Positions 1-13,800 of a DNA stretch of 64,000 bases are shown in pieces. Both the position numbers and the translations under genes were made by a program. The stretch comes from Apostichopus japonicus. Lineage: Eukaryota > Echinodermata > Holothuroidea > Aspidochirotida > Stichopodidae. The first letter of the stretch is position 1, and every line of letters starts with the position of its first letter. Below the pieces are notes generated by a model. It made no database searches and was not told the DNA's origin. It was given only the letters and a program-made list of their open reading frames with translations. The stretch spans positions 10,009,501-10,073,500 of the forward strand of contig NC_092568.1 of assembly GCF_037975245.1 (NCBI RefSeq), in the 5' to 3' direction.

Positions 1-702
1 AAAGTCAAGCTTTGATGTCACAAACGCATGGACCATTATCTCGCAAGTCTTATCATCAAGGTAATTCCTCATGATTTTCCTCAGTTGCCAATTTGCAGAA
101 CGACAGAGATTAATAACATGATTTTCAAGTGACATGGTCTGGTCAAAATATGCACCAAGGTTTCTAACAGTCGAGGGGATATTAATAGAGTCATTACCAA
201 CAGTAAGTGGCGGAAAATTAGGTGTGTCTTCAGAGAAACGTGATCGAAAAACAATAAACTCTGTTTTATCACAGTTAAGTTTCAACTGATTAGTTGTAAG
301 CCAATTGTTTACAGCACTTATACAGGTTTCCATTTTATAAAAGGCATTGGGCACATCATCCTTATCGAAAGCGAGAAGTAATTGAGTATCATCCGCATAA
401 TGATGGAAATGAACACCATGGTGACGAATAACATCACTTAATTCCGTAGGATACAAAGAAAAAAGAACAGGTCCAAGTACAGAGCCCTGTGGAACACCAG
501 TAACTAATGGACGAGGAGACGAAAGTACATCATCGATCTTCACCCTTTGATAACGCTCAGTAATATAGGAATTGAACCAGGATAGGACAGTACCACATAA
601 TCTGTACTTTGACTGAAGTCTTTCTAACAATATGGAATGATTCACTGTATCAAAAGCTGATGATAAGTCTAAAAGAACTAAAAGGACAAAGCAGTCTTCA
701 TC
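1..702 (-). mobile_element. LINE reverse transcriptase fragment (non-LTR retrotransposon)
   Basis: Read on the minus strand, codons ending at positions 1, 4, 7 and so on stay open across the whole stretch. In order they show a motif-A region (LLDLSSAFDTVNH, near 625-690), the TGVPQGSVLGP motif (near 475-510), the catalytic YADD box (388-399), then NQLKLNCDKTEFIVF (245-290) and LGAYFDQTMSLENH. These are the palm and thumb of a non-LTR reverse transcriptase; the word order resembles jockey/CR1-type LINEs. The fragment runs off the left edge, so its 3' end is not seen. On its 5' side the coding sense stops at a TA array near 703. Upstream RT motifs and any endonuclease are absent. The frame has no stop or frameshift, so this may be a fairly young copy. 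It may lie in an upstream intron of the ENT gene, in the opposite direction. Clade assignment is uncertain. Confidence 0.88.
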
Positions 703-836
703 ATATATATTGATATATATATATTGATATATATATATTGATATATATATATTTTGATATATATATATATATTGATATATATATATATTGATATGTTGAT
801 ACATGTATATATATGTATATATAAATATATAACACT
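703..836. repeat. (TA)n-rich array with TTGATA interruptions
   Basis: Blocks of TATATATAT are separated by TTGATA, giving a roughly 16-20 bp period at first and then drifting. The array sits exactly where the LINE coding sense ends, so it either grew at the junction or broke the element. Confidence 0.85.
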
Positions 837-896
837 TGGGTAATACGCCCTCAATGACAGTTATACAAAGCCAATGTATACGCATTCACACCAGCA

Positions 897-1067
897 GAAT
901 CACTGTGGTCGAGTGGTACGGACTTTGGTCTGTGACACAAGATCCGGGGTTCGATTCCTACCTTCGCCTGGTGAGTCCAAAAAGGACGAAACCAGTTGTG
1001 AAGTGGAATTTTTCTGGTGTGTTATTCTTTATTTATGATATATATATATATATATATTGATATAGAT
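897..1067 (+). mobile_element. tRNA-derived SINE fragment with a TA tail
   Basis: Pol III promoter-like boxes are present: box A TGGTCGAGTGG at 906-916 and box B GGTTCGATTCC at 948-958, spaced as in a tRNA. A short unrelated body follows, then a (TA)n tail from about 1037. The anticodon arm does not fold well, so this is a SINE head rather than a tRNA gene. The same plan of T-arm, short body and TA array appears at 38501-38662. Confidence 0.6.
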
Positions 1068-4000
1068 ATGCAATCACCCTTGTTACAGTAGCTGCAGTTC
1101 TTGCATATCTATATATCATGTAAGGTTATAGGTAGAGTTACTTTGACATCAAAGTAAAAAGAGAAAATTTGTTCATGGCCATAAACCAAAGATTGACAGG
1201 GACCATAAAACAAATACTAAAAAATGCATCCAACAGATTATTGCCAGTGCACAGGGAAACAAAATGTGAAAAAAAGAAGATAATCTCTCTGGGAGGTGAT
1301 GGTCCAGATATGAGAATGATTAATAGGACTTAGTAAGAGGCGTTATCATATACATGGGAAGGCATACACATGTATGGGAGGGATCACAGTTCCCTTCAAA
1401 GTCAATCTGAAGGATAACACGATGGTAATAAGGATGGGGGTGGGGGGTTAAAGTACAAAAGAACTACTGAGAGTAAAAGAAGAAACTTGTTCATGGTTGT
1501 AAACCAAACATTGAACCAATTTATTATTGACACTGGCCAATAAAACAAACAGTAATAAAAGACAAGTTATTGGGAAAAAAGGAGACGAAGTAGACGAAAA
1601 ATACTGTAACTGGTGGATTTGAAAATGATTAATTGGACAGTTGTTTATTCGAAGATTCCTTATGTTGATAAATAATGATGTAAAGCTGGTAAAAGAAAGT
1701 CTGTTGTTGGAATGAAGATAGATGGAATTTATGGGTAAACATGACCCCCCCCAAACAGCTTGTTCCAGATTTTTCATGAAAGTTCATATTGTTTCAGCGG
1801 AAACAGTCACGATTGTTGATATTGACAAGATTTTTGCCGGAACCTCTTCTTTTGATGATTCTGTTTCAAGTGTCCGTTCCCCTCCCCCCCCCCCCTCCAC
1901 CAACATGATCTATCAATCAGATATAATTGACAGATTTTCCTTTTTCATTTAATCACTTCAAAGTAATCATCAAAATTTGATCGCTAAGTCTGACTCATAG
2001 AACATTTACTTGGCAAGTAGGACACTATCTTTGTAACTTAACAACAGGCATAAATCTGAAGTTGGGAGGTGGGCGCCCTTTTATCATAAGGGGAACGTAT
2101 TCCTTTCATAAGGTTTAAGGCTGGACCAGACGTCACCTACCGAATCAAATCTACTTTGGATCCTACGTCACCTACCGAATCAAATCTACTTTGGATCCTG
2201 CCCCACCTCCACATTTAAGATATGAAATAGTATCCTCATTTTTGGGGACAAAAATACAGTAAACAAGTTTTGAAATCAGGTACAGTTAATTGTTTTTACA
2301 TTCATGTCATTATAACTTGAAATAAGGTGGTGTTCATCCCATTATCTGTGGACGTAACATGACTATAGTCCAGTGATTGGCGCTACGTTGATCGTGAGGG
2401 CCACAGTGACTATTGTACATAATCACGTAATCAGCGTGCAGCAATAATGTACTTCTTAGTGCACCTATTCCCACAAAATGCACAAAATGGTAATAATATA
2501 TTTACATAAAATAAACTAAAAGTTCCATATGCTGATATTCCATCAGTATGATATATTAATAAATCATATTGCCACATACTGTATATATACATACAAACTC
2601 CCCCAAAGTATAGATCTTTCCTTTTTCTCCTCAACGATAAAATGGCTGCGGGGAATGATCGTTCATAGAGCTTTGAAACCCATCTCCTGGGCCACAGAAA
2701 ATTTGCCCACTGGCTGCGTGTGGCTCATGCGGCGCCCTTTGCCCACCTGTGGCTTAGGAACAATGCAAGCAAGCAATCCTATCTAGGATAACATTACTTC
2801 TGTTTCATGTCTACCAAAAACAAAAATATTAGTATCTCAGTTGCACACTTTGTGAAATGGGGAACTGTATTTATTAAAGTTCAACCATGAAAAAAGTGTG
2901 ATGACCTTACTTATTTGTTCAATAGCTAGATAAAATGTTAGTTAAGGTTAAATTAAATGTTAATAGTCTATTTCTTAGAAGGCATGAGTGAGGTCTTTCT
3001 GTAAACAGCTGATGTCTGAGAGTTGGTTTGGTTTCAATTGGTGAGGTCTTTAGGCCCCTTATGATGCCCTAATATGACATACCCTGTACCTACCAAGAAG
3101 CATCTAAATCTTTGATCCACACGTAACCCACACCTGTCGTGTTATTTTTCGTTTTTCTTTTTTTTCATTTTTTTCCACATTGATTTGTAGTAATTTATTG
3201 TTAAACTGTGGGATATTTCCACTGCAGCATCGAAAATTTGAGCAGCTCTAGGTTAATTTGAATTCTTGTATAAACCAAGTTCATGAAGAGGACATATGTA
3301 TAACAACTGTCTACACTTAACAGTGTCAGTAGAAGGATGTCACATCTGTTTCACTCACCGAAATTTGTATTTTGTATCCTGTTGTGCATCTTTGCAGTTT
3401 CAAACTTAGTGATTTCATGGCCATCCCATTGTCTACAGAAGTTCCCTTGATCCTCTGACGCCCCCCGACCCCTTCATATTAATTCCCTTCTCTCATAAAC
3501 AGACCGGTACAGTTTTTCATATTTATCTTAAGAAATGTTGTAGTTCTTAAGGTGTAATTTAAGTACACTAGAGTGAGATCATAAACAGGAATGGATTGAG
3601 GGGGAGTTGGGGGGGGTTCTCTGCAAATTTATGGAACTATTTAGTACTGTATTTAGAAAACCAAAAATAATGTACACTTTGAGTGCAGCTCATTATTTTA
3701 TTAATGCATACAATTGATTTACCCCTGATTATTGGGCAGAAGCAAGTCTTCCTTCCCCTCCCCACCCCTCAAACAGAACAAATAAAACTGACTCTTCCAC
3801 TGCCCTTTTGACCAGAGAAAAGCCAGTAAAAAATAGCAGCTTCTAGATTGAGAAAAGTCAAGAGTGTAGACACTTCTCCCTTCACGCCTGTGCCCTACCC
3901 ACTTGAAAATATCTCCCAAACTTACCAATTTTCCTGTCTGTATTTAAAATTGTTTATTAGCTTGGATAGTAGTTGGATACCACATGGAATAAGAACAGAC

Positions 4001-4334
4001 TGGGAAAAAAACAGTGGGTTATTTTTCTTCCTGTATAGGTTAACGATTATTCCTTCCTTTGTAAAGCTAATAAAAATAAATTATGTCATGTCTATGCTCT
4101 CCAGCTGTTTTCACAGGTACTGTCTGCAAGTCTAAAATGAATAAAAAAAGTTCAAGGTTAGGCAGTTTTTTAGTTGTATACTGTAAGTGGAGCTTTTACT
4201 AATGTTTCTGTACTTCCAGTAGGCTGTAACCATTGGGTTGGTTTGAATAGCCTCAGATGGGCGACAATCAATTTTATGCAGTCTTCACAGAATACCGTAG
4301 TTAAAAGAGTATTGTTCTGAGGAAGCTTTTAACA
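1068..4334. other. Non-coding stretch, probably an upstream intron of the ENT gene
   Basis: I find no exon, RNA gene or intact mobile element here. It holds C or G runs (for example twelve C at 1884-1895), one small tandem duplication (listed separately) and a short inverted repeat around ATAGATATGCAA (about 1062-1117). The short open frames lack family resemblance. It is an intron only if the missing N-terminal ENT exons lie left of the window. Confidence 0.5.
2130..2199. repeat. Two-copy 35-bp tandem repeat
   Basis: A 35-bp unit beginning ACGTCACCTACCGAATC starts at 2130 and again at 2165, with practically identical copies. It contains a CRE-like half site (ACGTCA), but nothing else suggests a regulatory role. 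Confidence 0.85.
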
Positions 4335-4495
4335 CAAATTTGGAATCTTTTCAATTTAAAGTCATTTAAAGTTATTTCTGATTGGAAAACCGTAGATTGC
4401 TCTTGCATGGAAAACCCCCCTTACTATGACCTGGTGGCGTATCGAACCCCAAACCTCCCGATTGCTAAAGCCTCTCTGCCACAGCACCGGTATAA
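4335..4495 (-). mobile_element. tRNA-derived SINE copy, internally deleted
   Basis: It matches the better-preserved minus-strand SINE at 21964-22276 in order: a GGAAAA..GTAGATTGCTC block, CTTACTATGACCTGG, a box-B complement ATCGAACCCC, CCGATTGCTAA, and GCCACAGCACCGGTATA. Relative to that copy about 27 bases covering box A are missing, so it should be transcriptionally dead. It is a diverged, older insertion. Confidence 0.65.
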
Positions 4496-7400
4496 TTCTA
4501 CGTGTACTCGCCATACTGTACTCATGCTGTTGTACTTGTATTATGAGTCTTGACACTGAATGAATGTTACTAAACAAGTAATTAATGCAAATGATTTCAT
4601 AATCCAAACACTTCTGTCATAGTCAAGTATATACTACATGCAAACAGCAATTTGGAAGAAATTTTTAAAAAAAAATAAGAAATGTTGACTGCGGAAATCA
4701 AAGTTTAATTAGTTCAGCCGTTAAAGGAAGGAGATTATTATAATTCGATTTCAGCACTGAGTAGTTTTGAAGGATTTATCAACGTTTATTCAAAAGGGCT
4801 GCCTTCGAAAAAGGTCATCATACTTTAAATCTGAAAAGCTGTTATTTAAGTAACTTCCAGAATTGGTTAAAAGTGCTTCTCGTAAAGCTTGTACTGCATA
4901 TCTTGAGGTGGTTTAGGTACAGTACAGTACGTGTTTGCCTTGAAAGATTGTATGCGTTTTACACCCAGGTTTTAAACCACTTAGTGTTTTTATGCACTGG
5001 ATCCTCAAGGTTTTATTTATATTCGATAAGGTAGTGCCATTTAATGCTCTGTTATATTGATGTGTTTTTGTTTGAGCAGCCATAGATGTTGTTTCCTTGT
5101 ACTCTACACACTACCAGCAAGTCTTCTTATTATTCTGTGTGTTAATGATAAAGGTGATTATTAACAACTTTCCCCAGCTCAGACAACCATGAAAAATGTT
5201 ATGTAAAATATAATTCACTTTATTTTGCGATAATATCATGGCATCAGCTCCAAGACTGCGTTGCCATGATATCGTAGATGACCTCTCAGGGGAAGCAGAA
5301 TGACGTCATACTACAACACATTCGTCGCTGTTTAATATCAATACCCGGAAATCCGGGATAATTTAATAACTGTATAGGGATATGTTAGCTCTTACTGTAA
5401 TGTTAGATTTTCAACACACTGATGAAAGCTATTTGATCTGTTCCCCATGTTGGATATTTCAGTTCTGATTGTTCCTGAGTGGGGCCCTAGAATTGAACAT
5501 TTAGTACCACTACTCTAACCCGCCCCCCCCCTCCTCCCCACATCCCACCTCCCATGTTCATTTGAAAACTTGTAAGAATAGGATTAACCTTGTATGCTCG
5601 ATGGTTTGAGAGGCACATTTTGTGAACAGAAGTCAGCAGGTGCATATATGCTATACAGACACATTGAAAGATATATGAAGTGAAACTTGGGGATGAATTT
5701 AATTGACATCTAGTTTGTAGCACTGCACTGTACTGAAGTACTAGATTTAATTCTGTCTCTATAAAATACCTTGGTTCTGTCTTTATAAAATACTCTTGGT
5801 TCATGTGTACAAAACTGCTATTCATCTTCTGCAATTGTTATCTCTATAACAATTTGACCCTTTTACTTTGAATGATTCGATGAGATACAGGATAAATTAT
5901 TCCTCGTACAGTAACTCAAGAGACCATCTCGTTAAGTAGTATATAAGTTGCATGTAAGAATGTGAAAAGATTCAAGTTGTGGCACGCAACAGCAGCCATG
6001 GTACAGTGTTATAATTGCCACACATCATTCAGTCAACATCAGCTTAGATCATTGGAGTATTTACTGTCATATTCTGTAATAGTTGCAATCTCCAGTCCAC
6101 TTAATCATCTTGATAAATGTACTGTTTATCTATGTAAGAAACAACCCCCCCCCCCAACACTCCCTGACTCCATTCACCTGTTGACGTTTGTTTCATGCTA
6201 TTCGAACCATAGGTTATGACATAAAGTTCATGTTTGTTATTACTTTTAGTAAACAAATCCTTTGGGTTATGGGAATTTCTGAGTCCCTCTGGAGTGCTCA
6301 CTCTTACAATAGTGACCCAAATAAACAGAATGGGTAAAAGCTTCAAAAGTTAAAAAGTTTAGGCAGACATTAATAGCCAGACCTATTTGATTGTATAAAA
6401 TGGGTCAAATCCAGAGGCATGCCGAAAGATTGAGATGGTGGTGAGAGAATCTAGTGCAAGGGAGGAGGGGATGAGGGGAGGGAGAAGTGAGGGTAGGAGA
6501 GCTCGAGAAGGTAAAACCTCAGCAATGATCTCTTGTGGAATGCTGTGAATACTAGGCTTGTCTGGACTCTGGAATTCAAGTTCTACATAGAAAGACAAAG
6601 TTTTGCTGGTGTATATGTTAAAATACATTTGCTGTATACAGTATGCCTGTTCAACATATCATGATGCTAGTATACTGTACATAATGATAATGTTTCATAT
6701 AATCTCTTTACTTAGTTAAGAGTCGATAAGGGTGGGGCAGACATGGACCCTACATTTTCCATTCCCAGCATCCAAAATTGGCATGCAAAAAACATAATCA
6801 CCCCTCCCCCCCCCCCCACCAACACCCTCCCTCAAGTCTCCCATGGTGTTCTTCCCAAGTTGTAATTACCTAGATTATTATCATACAGTAATCTGGTTCT
6901 CTTTAAGTCAGTCTGTAAACTGAATCTCTTTTGACTTTCCCAAAGTCTCTTAAGTCCTCTTTTCTACAGCAAAGTTACAGCTTCATTACTGTCCCCCCCC
7001 CCCCCATCCCAGTTCCATCACCCCATCCTGTACCTCTTCTCCCTTGTCATAACATATATGGTAATCATCTAAAATATGTACAGAACTTGACACTTAGTAA
7101 AAGATATGAGCAACCTGTTTTACAGTAGAAAACTGTACATATGAACCTCAACCAGCACCTTGCAACTAACATACTATCAGGCAGAATCACTGAATGCATG
7201 TTATTATGTTTAGTACTGTGTATATGGTAGTACTTTAGGTGCAATAATGTATACCAACTGTGAAGGTACATCGCCACTGTGAAGAGAGACTTTGTTGACT
7301 ACCTTTGTTGTTTACTGTTTGTTCTATGCAACTGAAGCAGCTGTTTTAATAGTTTAAACACTGTTTATAATATTTATTATTTAATTAGCAATCCAATTTA

Positions 7401-7766
7401 AAAACACCTGATCAAACTGTTTAATATGCACGTTGACAGGACAAATTGAAAATCTGACTCAGAAATTATTAACCATATTTTGAGTGGAAAAGTGACTTAT
7501 TTTTTTATTTTTTTTTATGTATTTGCGATTTTGAGATACTGTACATCTATTTATCATGTATCATAATTTAAGTAGTATAAAAAGGCACCAAAGCAGCAAG
7601 AATGTTACAAAAGGATACAACCTCTGATATATAAGGGAAGTATTTGACAATGAAATGGCACACACAGTTGTGGCCCTTATGAATTTGTAATTCCATCATT
7701 CTTTTAAAGTAAGTACTTTGCGTTAATTATCGTGAGTTATATTCTGAGTGTTTTTTCTATTGATAG
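4496..7766. other. Non-coding stretch before the first visible ENT exon
   Basis: I searched for the conserved N-terminal ENT segments (first three membrane spans) followed by a donor in the right phase and found none. The region holds several C runs (5522, 6147, 6800s, thirteen C at 6993-7005) and no recognisable element. It ends in the polypyrimidine tract and TGATAG acceptor used by the exon at 7767. Confidence 0.5.
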
Positions 7767-7852
7767 GTGCCGGAGCAATTTACCAGTCTGGAATGTTTGC
7801 CCTAGCCGCCAAACTCCCTGGAACATACATGCAGAGTTACATCGTTGGCCAG
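7767..7852 (+). CDS. SLC29A: ENT exon a (span 4)
   Basis: The acceptor is TTGATAG just before 7767 and the donor is CAG|GTAATT after 7852. The exon starts with the last two bases of a codon and ends in phase 0. It encodes AGAIYQSGMF..GTYMQSYIVGQ, the strongly conserved fourth span and the start of the GQG signature. Alternative starts inside the preceding intron are not plausible because a codon is split at the acceptor. Confidence 0.93.
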
Positions 7853-10800
7853 GTAATTGTCGTTAGGATGTCGATAGATAGCAGCTCATATTTTAATTAT
7901 AGTTGCAGTGTATGTGTATATCGCAGCCTGCAATGTCCAGTTAGTGAGTTGCAGCCTGCAATGTCCCCTTAGTGAGTTGCAGCCTGCAATGTCCCCTTAG
8001 GGTAAACATTGTCGCTCTTTTCACCCCTGGTGCCTGTGTATATGATCTTTTAAAGGATCCATGATTCGGCTTTGTATAGTGGTATTATCATCAAGTTGTA
8101 CCAGAGAAAGTCAAAGATGGATGGATTCTTATTAATATTTTTGCAGCAGAGTTGGTCTCCAAAAAAAGGAGGAAAAAAAAGATGAAAGTTGAGGAAGGTG
8201 GGTGGGAGATGAAACTGTCCCCGTTTGTGCCTCCAATGGGTTCAGTTAAAATACAGACCAGACGTGACCCTTGTTAAAAGCCATGTTCTGCTTTTGGGCA
8301 TCTCATCTAGGCCACACATCCATGGAGATTCATCTCTAATTCTGATCTAGTTGATACCCGTCTGTGTTGATGACATTCATCATTGCAGTAGTCTATGCTA
8401 CGCTGTAAGCTATCAATGATAGTTAATTTCTGATCGAACCTCTGCTCCCTACGGATTTATGACCTTCGATCCCATTTCATTATTTCAATCTTCACTTTGC
8501 ACACAATGAAGTTGAAGGGGAGGCAAAACACAAACAGAAGACCACAACAAAATACCTTCAGTGTGTGAGGTTGGCCCTCTCAGTATCCACAAAGAGTCCA
8601 ATACAGGTTTGAGAATTGGGTGAGGGTAGAGGGACGGTGGAGGAATAGTCAGACCAGTGACCAATGGGGGTTGAATGCAGCATTAGAAATCATTTCTTAT
8701 GAATATATTTGCTGTGAAAATTATAAGCGGCCATGGCATTCTTTTCCTTGTCCCCCCCCCCCCCCCGCAGGGAACTGAATCCATGGGGGTCCTAATTTGA
8801 AAGTCATTTGAGGTTATGAGGTCGAGCAAATCACTTACTGGAAATGAGTTCACCATTTGCCTCTTCGTGGAATGCAGCACGCAACATGCAAAATGAGATG
8901 CTCATTTGTTCACTGTGTGTAAAATGCAATGTGCATTTTTTTATTGTGTGAACCATGTGACTTGATCCCAAATGACTACGGAGAAACGTATGGTTCTGAA
9001 ATCACAAAGTAGACCGATTGTCTAAAAAGTTGAGATTTAAATATGAAAGCTAATGCTTAATGGTGTCTTGGGTGAATTCTTTAACAGTCTACATTTTCCT
9101 TCTCCATCCACAGGGTCTTGGTGGAACATTTGTGGCAGTCTTGGGCATATTGTCACTTGCAGGTAAATTTGATGCATGAATTGGCTCATACTGCCACCGT
9201 TTACCAGCAAAGCTGGTGTAAAGCTACATGCTATTAATTTGTGTCTACGACGTTAAACATGATCTTTTCAGGGATCTCAACACAGGTTTGAAATCCAGGG
9301 GATGGGGGGGGTTGGCAAAAGTCTGATCAGTGGTTATTGGAGCACATAGGGAATCCAGAAGGTCAAAGGTCAGTTTTGGATCGTATTAGGTTATTGATTG
9401 AAAATGCGCACATAAATGGTACTCCTATTCGTGACACCATTATAGCACGAAGAGTTTAGATGTAAAATGGAAAACATTGATTAGTAATGCATTTCAAATG
9501 ATGAATGTTTAGTAGCATATTTCCCATGAATTGGCATCAAATCTGTTTGAGTCTTATATTTTCACGTGCACAGAATTAGTTAGTATACAAGATATCACTG
9601 ACAACCACACGTTTCCCTCATTGATCTGAGTGGATGGTACGGTGGCCCACTGTATCAACTTGCGTACAAGGGTCTTTGGTTCTAACTCATATTCCAGATT
9701 TATGGAAAAGAAACTGCAGACAAATGTCCCGGAAAAATGATTTTTATAGAGAAGATTTATCTGATGTAGCGTGATGGATAACTTGCTCTTTTGGTTAATT
9801 AACGTCAGTGATGTTCACCCTCTGGTCTTTCTCCTCCTCCTTCACAGCTGCCGGGGACTTACAGAAGGCGGCGGTCGGTTATTTCTTGTGCGCTGTATTC
9901 GTTCTCATTTTAGCTGTCATCACCTTCGTCTTCCTGTTCTATCTGGTAAGAGCGCGAGCATCAAAACTAAGAACGAATTCCGATACAGTTTGCGAATGGT
10001 GTTAAAGTGTATAGATTAACGTGTGAGTGGTTGTGATAAATTGATCCGCTATATAGTAATCGTGAAGGTATTGCCTTGTCAATTTTTGAATAATAACAGG
10101 AAGAAAGCAGAAATGTATGAATGATAATTCTATTTTGACCTCAGTGAGCGGAAAAGCCAATTTGTGGACAACTTGGATCACTTTTGTCAAGGTTTTGACA
10201 GTATGAGCTAAAACATGAATAATTAAATTGTTATTTAAGGGTAAGGGAGTAGCTATATTTGTGAGCTATATGCACAACATCATATGTTATGAATATGAAA
10301 TAATTTAATCGTAGAATAATTTTGATGATGATATTTAAAGGTGAGAGGCAGAGGTCAGTATCTCTGATACCATGTCTCCATGTGATTGGTTTACTTGATC
10401 GCATGCTTTTGCAATTCATAAGCAGGGATGTGCCCAGGAATATTTGAGTGCCGGGCAGATTGTGCGGTAGTGTGATCCACACCCTGGGAGAGGGACCTCA
10501 TGGGTGGGGTACCCCCTCCCTCCCCACTGGACAAATTTTGCACATGAAGTATGCTAAGGTGGTGCTATTTTTCCTATTCTGTGCCATGTATTCTCCCAAA
10601 TTTTGGTTATGGTAAAATTTGTTAAATTATCATCAAGAAAGTGCCGGGCAGAAATGTTTAAAATACTGTTTGTGCTGGGCGGCATTTTAGAACTGCTGAG
10701 CGCAGCAGCCCGGTGCCGCCCAGTGTTAGCACACCCTTGCATAAGGAATGCTTGCCAGTTATCCAACTTCTCAACTTTGTTATTTAACATTCCCATTACA

Positions 10801-13800
10801 TTTCCCTATTAATGAGTTACGAGTCATATCTAATCATCGGGGTCCTGGCAAGATCATTACGTCCTGTCCCTGGATGAGGCACTTTGTCTTCATAGCCTCT
10901 CTTCACCCAGGTGAATAAAAACGGGCAACATTGAAGATTTGGTGCGCTGAAATTTCTCCCAGGAGCAACTGTTTTAATCTGTCACACTCCGTTGTGTGGC
11001 TGTGACAAAGAAACAATGACCATGCAGGGGTTAAGTGTTATAAAAGTCATGTGAGAAGGGCCTTGCCTTGATACAAGACTGTAGACCTTCAACTTAACTT
11101 TTTAACCCCCTTTGGTTTCTATGCCACAAATAAAAGCAAAGAAACTGGTGTATACTTTGTATAGTTATTACCATCATTATCTGGTGATATCTGTCACCAC
11201 TGGCTATTGCATCTAAGCATGTGGCAATTCTTACGCTTCCATTTTGATTTCATCTTACAGCCAATCGTGAAATACTATATCCGTTTATCCGAGAGCTTTA
11301 TGGTCGACAGCATCACACAAACACATTCCTACAGACCACCTCCCCTCTGGCAGATCTTCAAGGAGGTAAAGTTTTAAAGACAGTAGGATCATGTTTTATT
11401 TATAATTTAATATATATATTTCTTTCTTTTATATTCCGTGTCAAAGGGTGCCACATGTACTTATGTGGACCTAGATTAAAGGATCAACTAGCTTAGTGAT
11501 ATTACCAAATGAATGTGTGTGGGAGGGTGGGAGGGGGGCTTAGTTGAGGGGTTTGTTGATATGAGTTTGACCTCACCTCAAAAAACAAATCAAACAACTT
11601 TAAAGTTAATTCTGATTGTGTTTGCATAGTACTTTAATTGACTCGGACCACCTGACAATTGTTTGTCATTGGGTTGTTATATTAACCTACTTTCATAGAG
11701 TTAAAATTTCAAGGATTTCTAGCAAGTGTGAGGGTTGCTTGCTTGTTTGCACTTGCAGAAATGATGTAATCTGTTTATTATTTCTCTGAGAAGGGAGGTT
11801 AATATACTCTGATCAAAAAGAGCAAAACCTTATGTGGAAAATACTTGGTTTAATATAGATGGTTTTGGTTGAATTATGTGAGTGGGTCTGACTTGGCTGT
11901 TAAAGTGACATTTGCAAGGTTAGTACGCCATGTCTACTACAAGCATGCATGCCTTTTACAGGTTGCTCGCTTTTTAAGAACTACAGTTAATCTGATAGGT
12001 AATACTCTCTGATTGATGAATAAAAATATTATATGCTTAAGAAACATGGTTTGAAAATGATTTGATTAAATTAAAATATCATGTCAATGAGTCTGAACTG
12101 GCTAAAGTAAAATTACAAGCATGAGGGACATCTTATCCAACATCAATTGTCTTTAGCAAAGCAGTTCCCCCCCTCCAAGAATGTATGCCTGCCTAATGTT
12201 TTTTTCGGTACTCAGTGAATATAATTCTGGAAGGTGATCTCATCCATATTTTGGATTGTGTGCCCTTTCATGTTAGCATACTGGGAGAATATTACTTTCA
12301 ATTTATCACTTACATCGAGGCCATATTTTTTGTGACGTCAAAGAGGTCGGGTTTTGTTGGTTTATTCGAACCTCGGAATGATCTTAACCGAAAATGCAAA
12401 GACAAACAAAAAGGAGAGGCTCAGAAACTCCCATTCCCACCCCCTTCCCTGCCCCCACCCTCTCCTTTCTTCACACCTCTGGAACCCCCGGAAAACAATC
12501 CAGCCCTTTCCTATCTGCCTCCTTGTGCGATCCACAAGATTCGCTCTTTTAGTTTGTTTCGAACAGACTGCATTAATAAACAGACATAATTATTTTTTAT
12601 TTCATTTTCTTTTATTCCAGATTAAGCTACAGATTCTTAACATCTGGCTGACGTTTGCTGTCTCCTTAACCATCTTTCCGGCCATGCAGGTTGATGTCGT
12701 TGCCACTCACAACAGTTCCAGTGTGCTCTGGGGGCTCTACTTCACCCCTGTCACCTGCTTCCTGCTCTTCAACTTGTTGGATTTCTTGGGAAGTATCGTT
12801 CCAGCTTGGATTAAATGGGTAAAAACACTTTGAACTTTTTCTTCTTTCTTCTTCCCCCCCCCCCCCATTAGGGGGACAGTTTGAACAACTCGGTATAACT
12901 CAAAAATGATTTTTTTTTTTTTTTTTTTTTTTTAATTACCAACGTTTAATTGACCAAACCAAGGGGTCAGATAATTTCACCAAGTGATTTTTAATGTGAT
13001 TGTTGAATTTGATGAGATTTGTAACTTCTTGTCAACCTGACATTTTTCATGGTTTTATCTAAACACAGCACATATAAGGGAAATTGGAAAACGTTTTAAC
13101 TTCTTGAGGGGACATGTAATTACTGCAGCTCACTTACAACATTTTTATGGGATTTAAGTATTAAAGATCAAATCTGAGTTTTAAATAATCAAGGGGAAAC
13201 ACAAAAAGGCTGCTTCAGATGATCTTGAAGTTATATTATTTTCCAAAAAAAACCCCAAAATATTGTACAAAGTATGTGTACATTTTGAGCTGATCATTTG
13301 CGTTACCTTTATACTTAGTTTACATTAGGTTCTGCAAATAACAGTGTTTTGTTGAGTTAGTCGTCCAGCTGTATGTCATTATTTGTTAATGTCTAATGGA
13401 TAAGCCATCTCCACATACTTCTTACTGGAGCCATAAGGTCTTTGTCTCACTTTACTAATCAAGACTACAGTATGAATATGTCCCAAAGATAATGAGGGCG
13501 GTATTAAAGATCTTAGCATGCATAGTCTCCGGATGTGTGACCTGCTGAATTCACTTTGGCTTCGGCTTTGAGTACGACGTCTCTCTATGCTACCGTGTTG
13601 GATGAATCTAACCGTAGTAGTAATGACTGACTTTGCGATCCCCATTATTGCCGACTTTGCAATTTGCGATCCCCCCCTCCCCCACAGTTTTGCAAGGGCG
13701 GTAAGAGTAACCCCATAGTTTTATCTTTCTGCAAACTAAATATGGTACTTTGCATAAATGGCCATCAGTTTCCAAGATGGCAAAGTGTCTTTTAGTTACA

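Noticed and set aside
5221-5300. Possible 5' ENT exon with an ATG (ATGGCATCAGCTCC...)
   Set aside because: The frame stops after about 19 codons with no donor site and shows no ENT first-span sequence.
12354-12620. Upstream extension of the ENT exon e reading frame
   Set aside because: The 159-codon frame merely reads through the intron; the TATTCCAG acceptor at 12620 and family similarity both begin at 12621.
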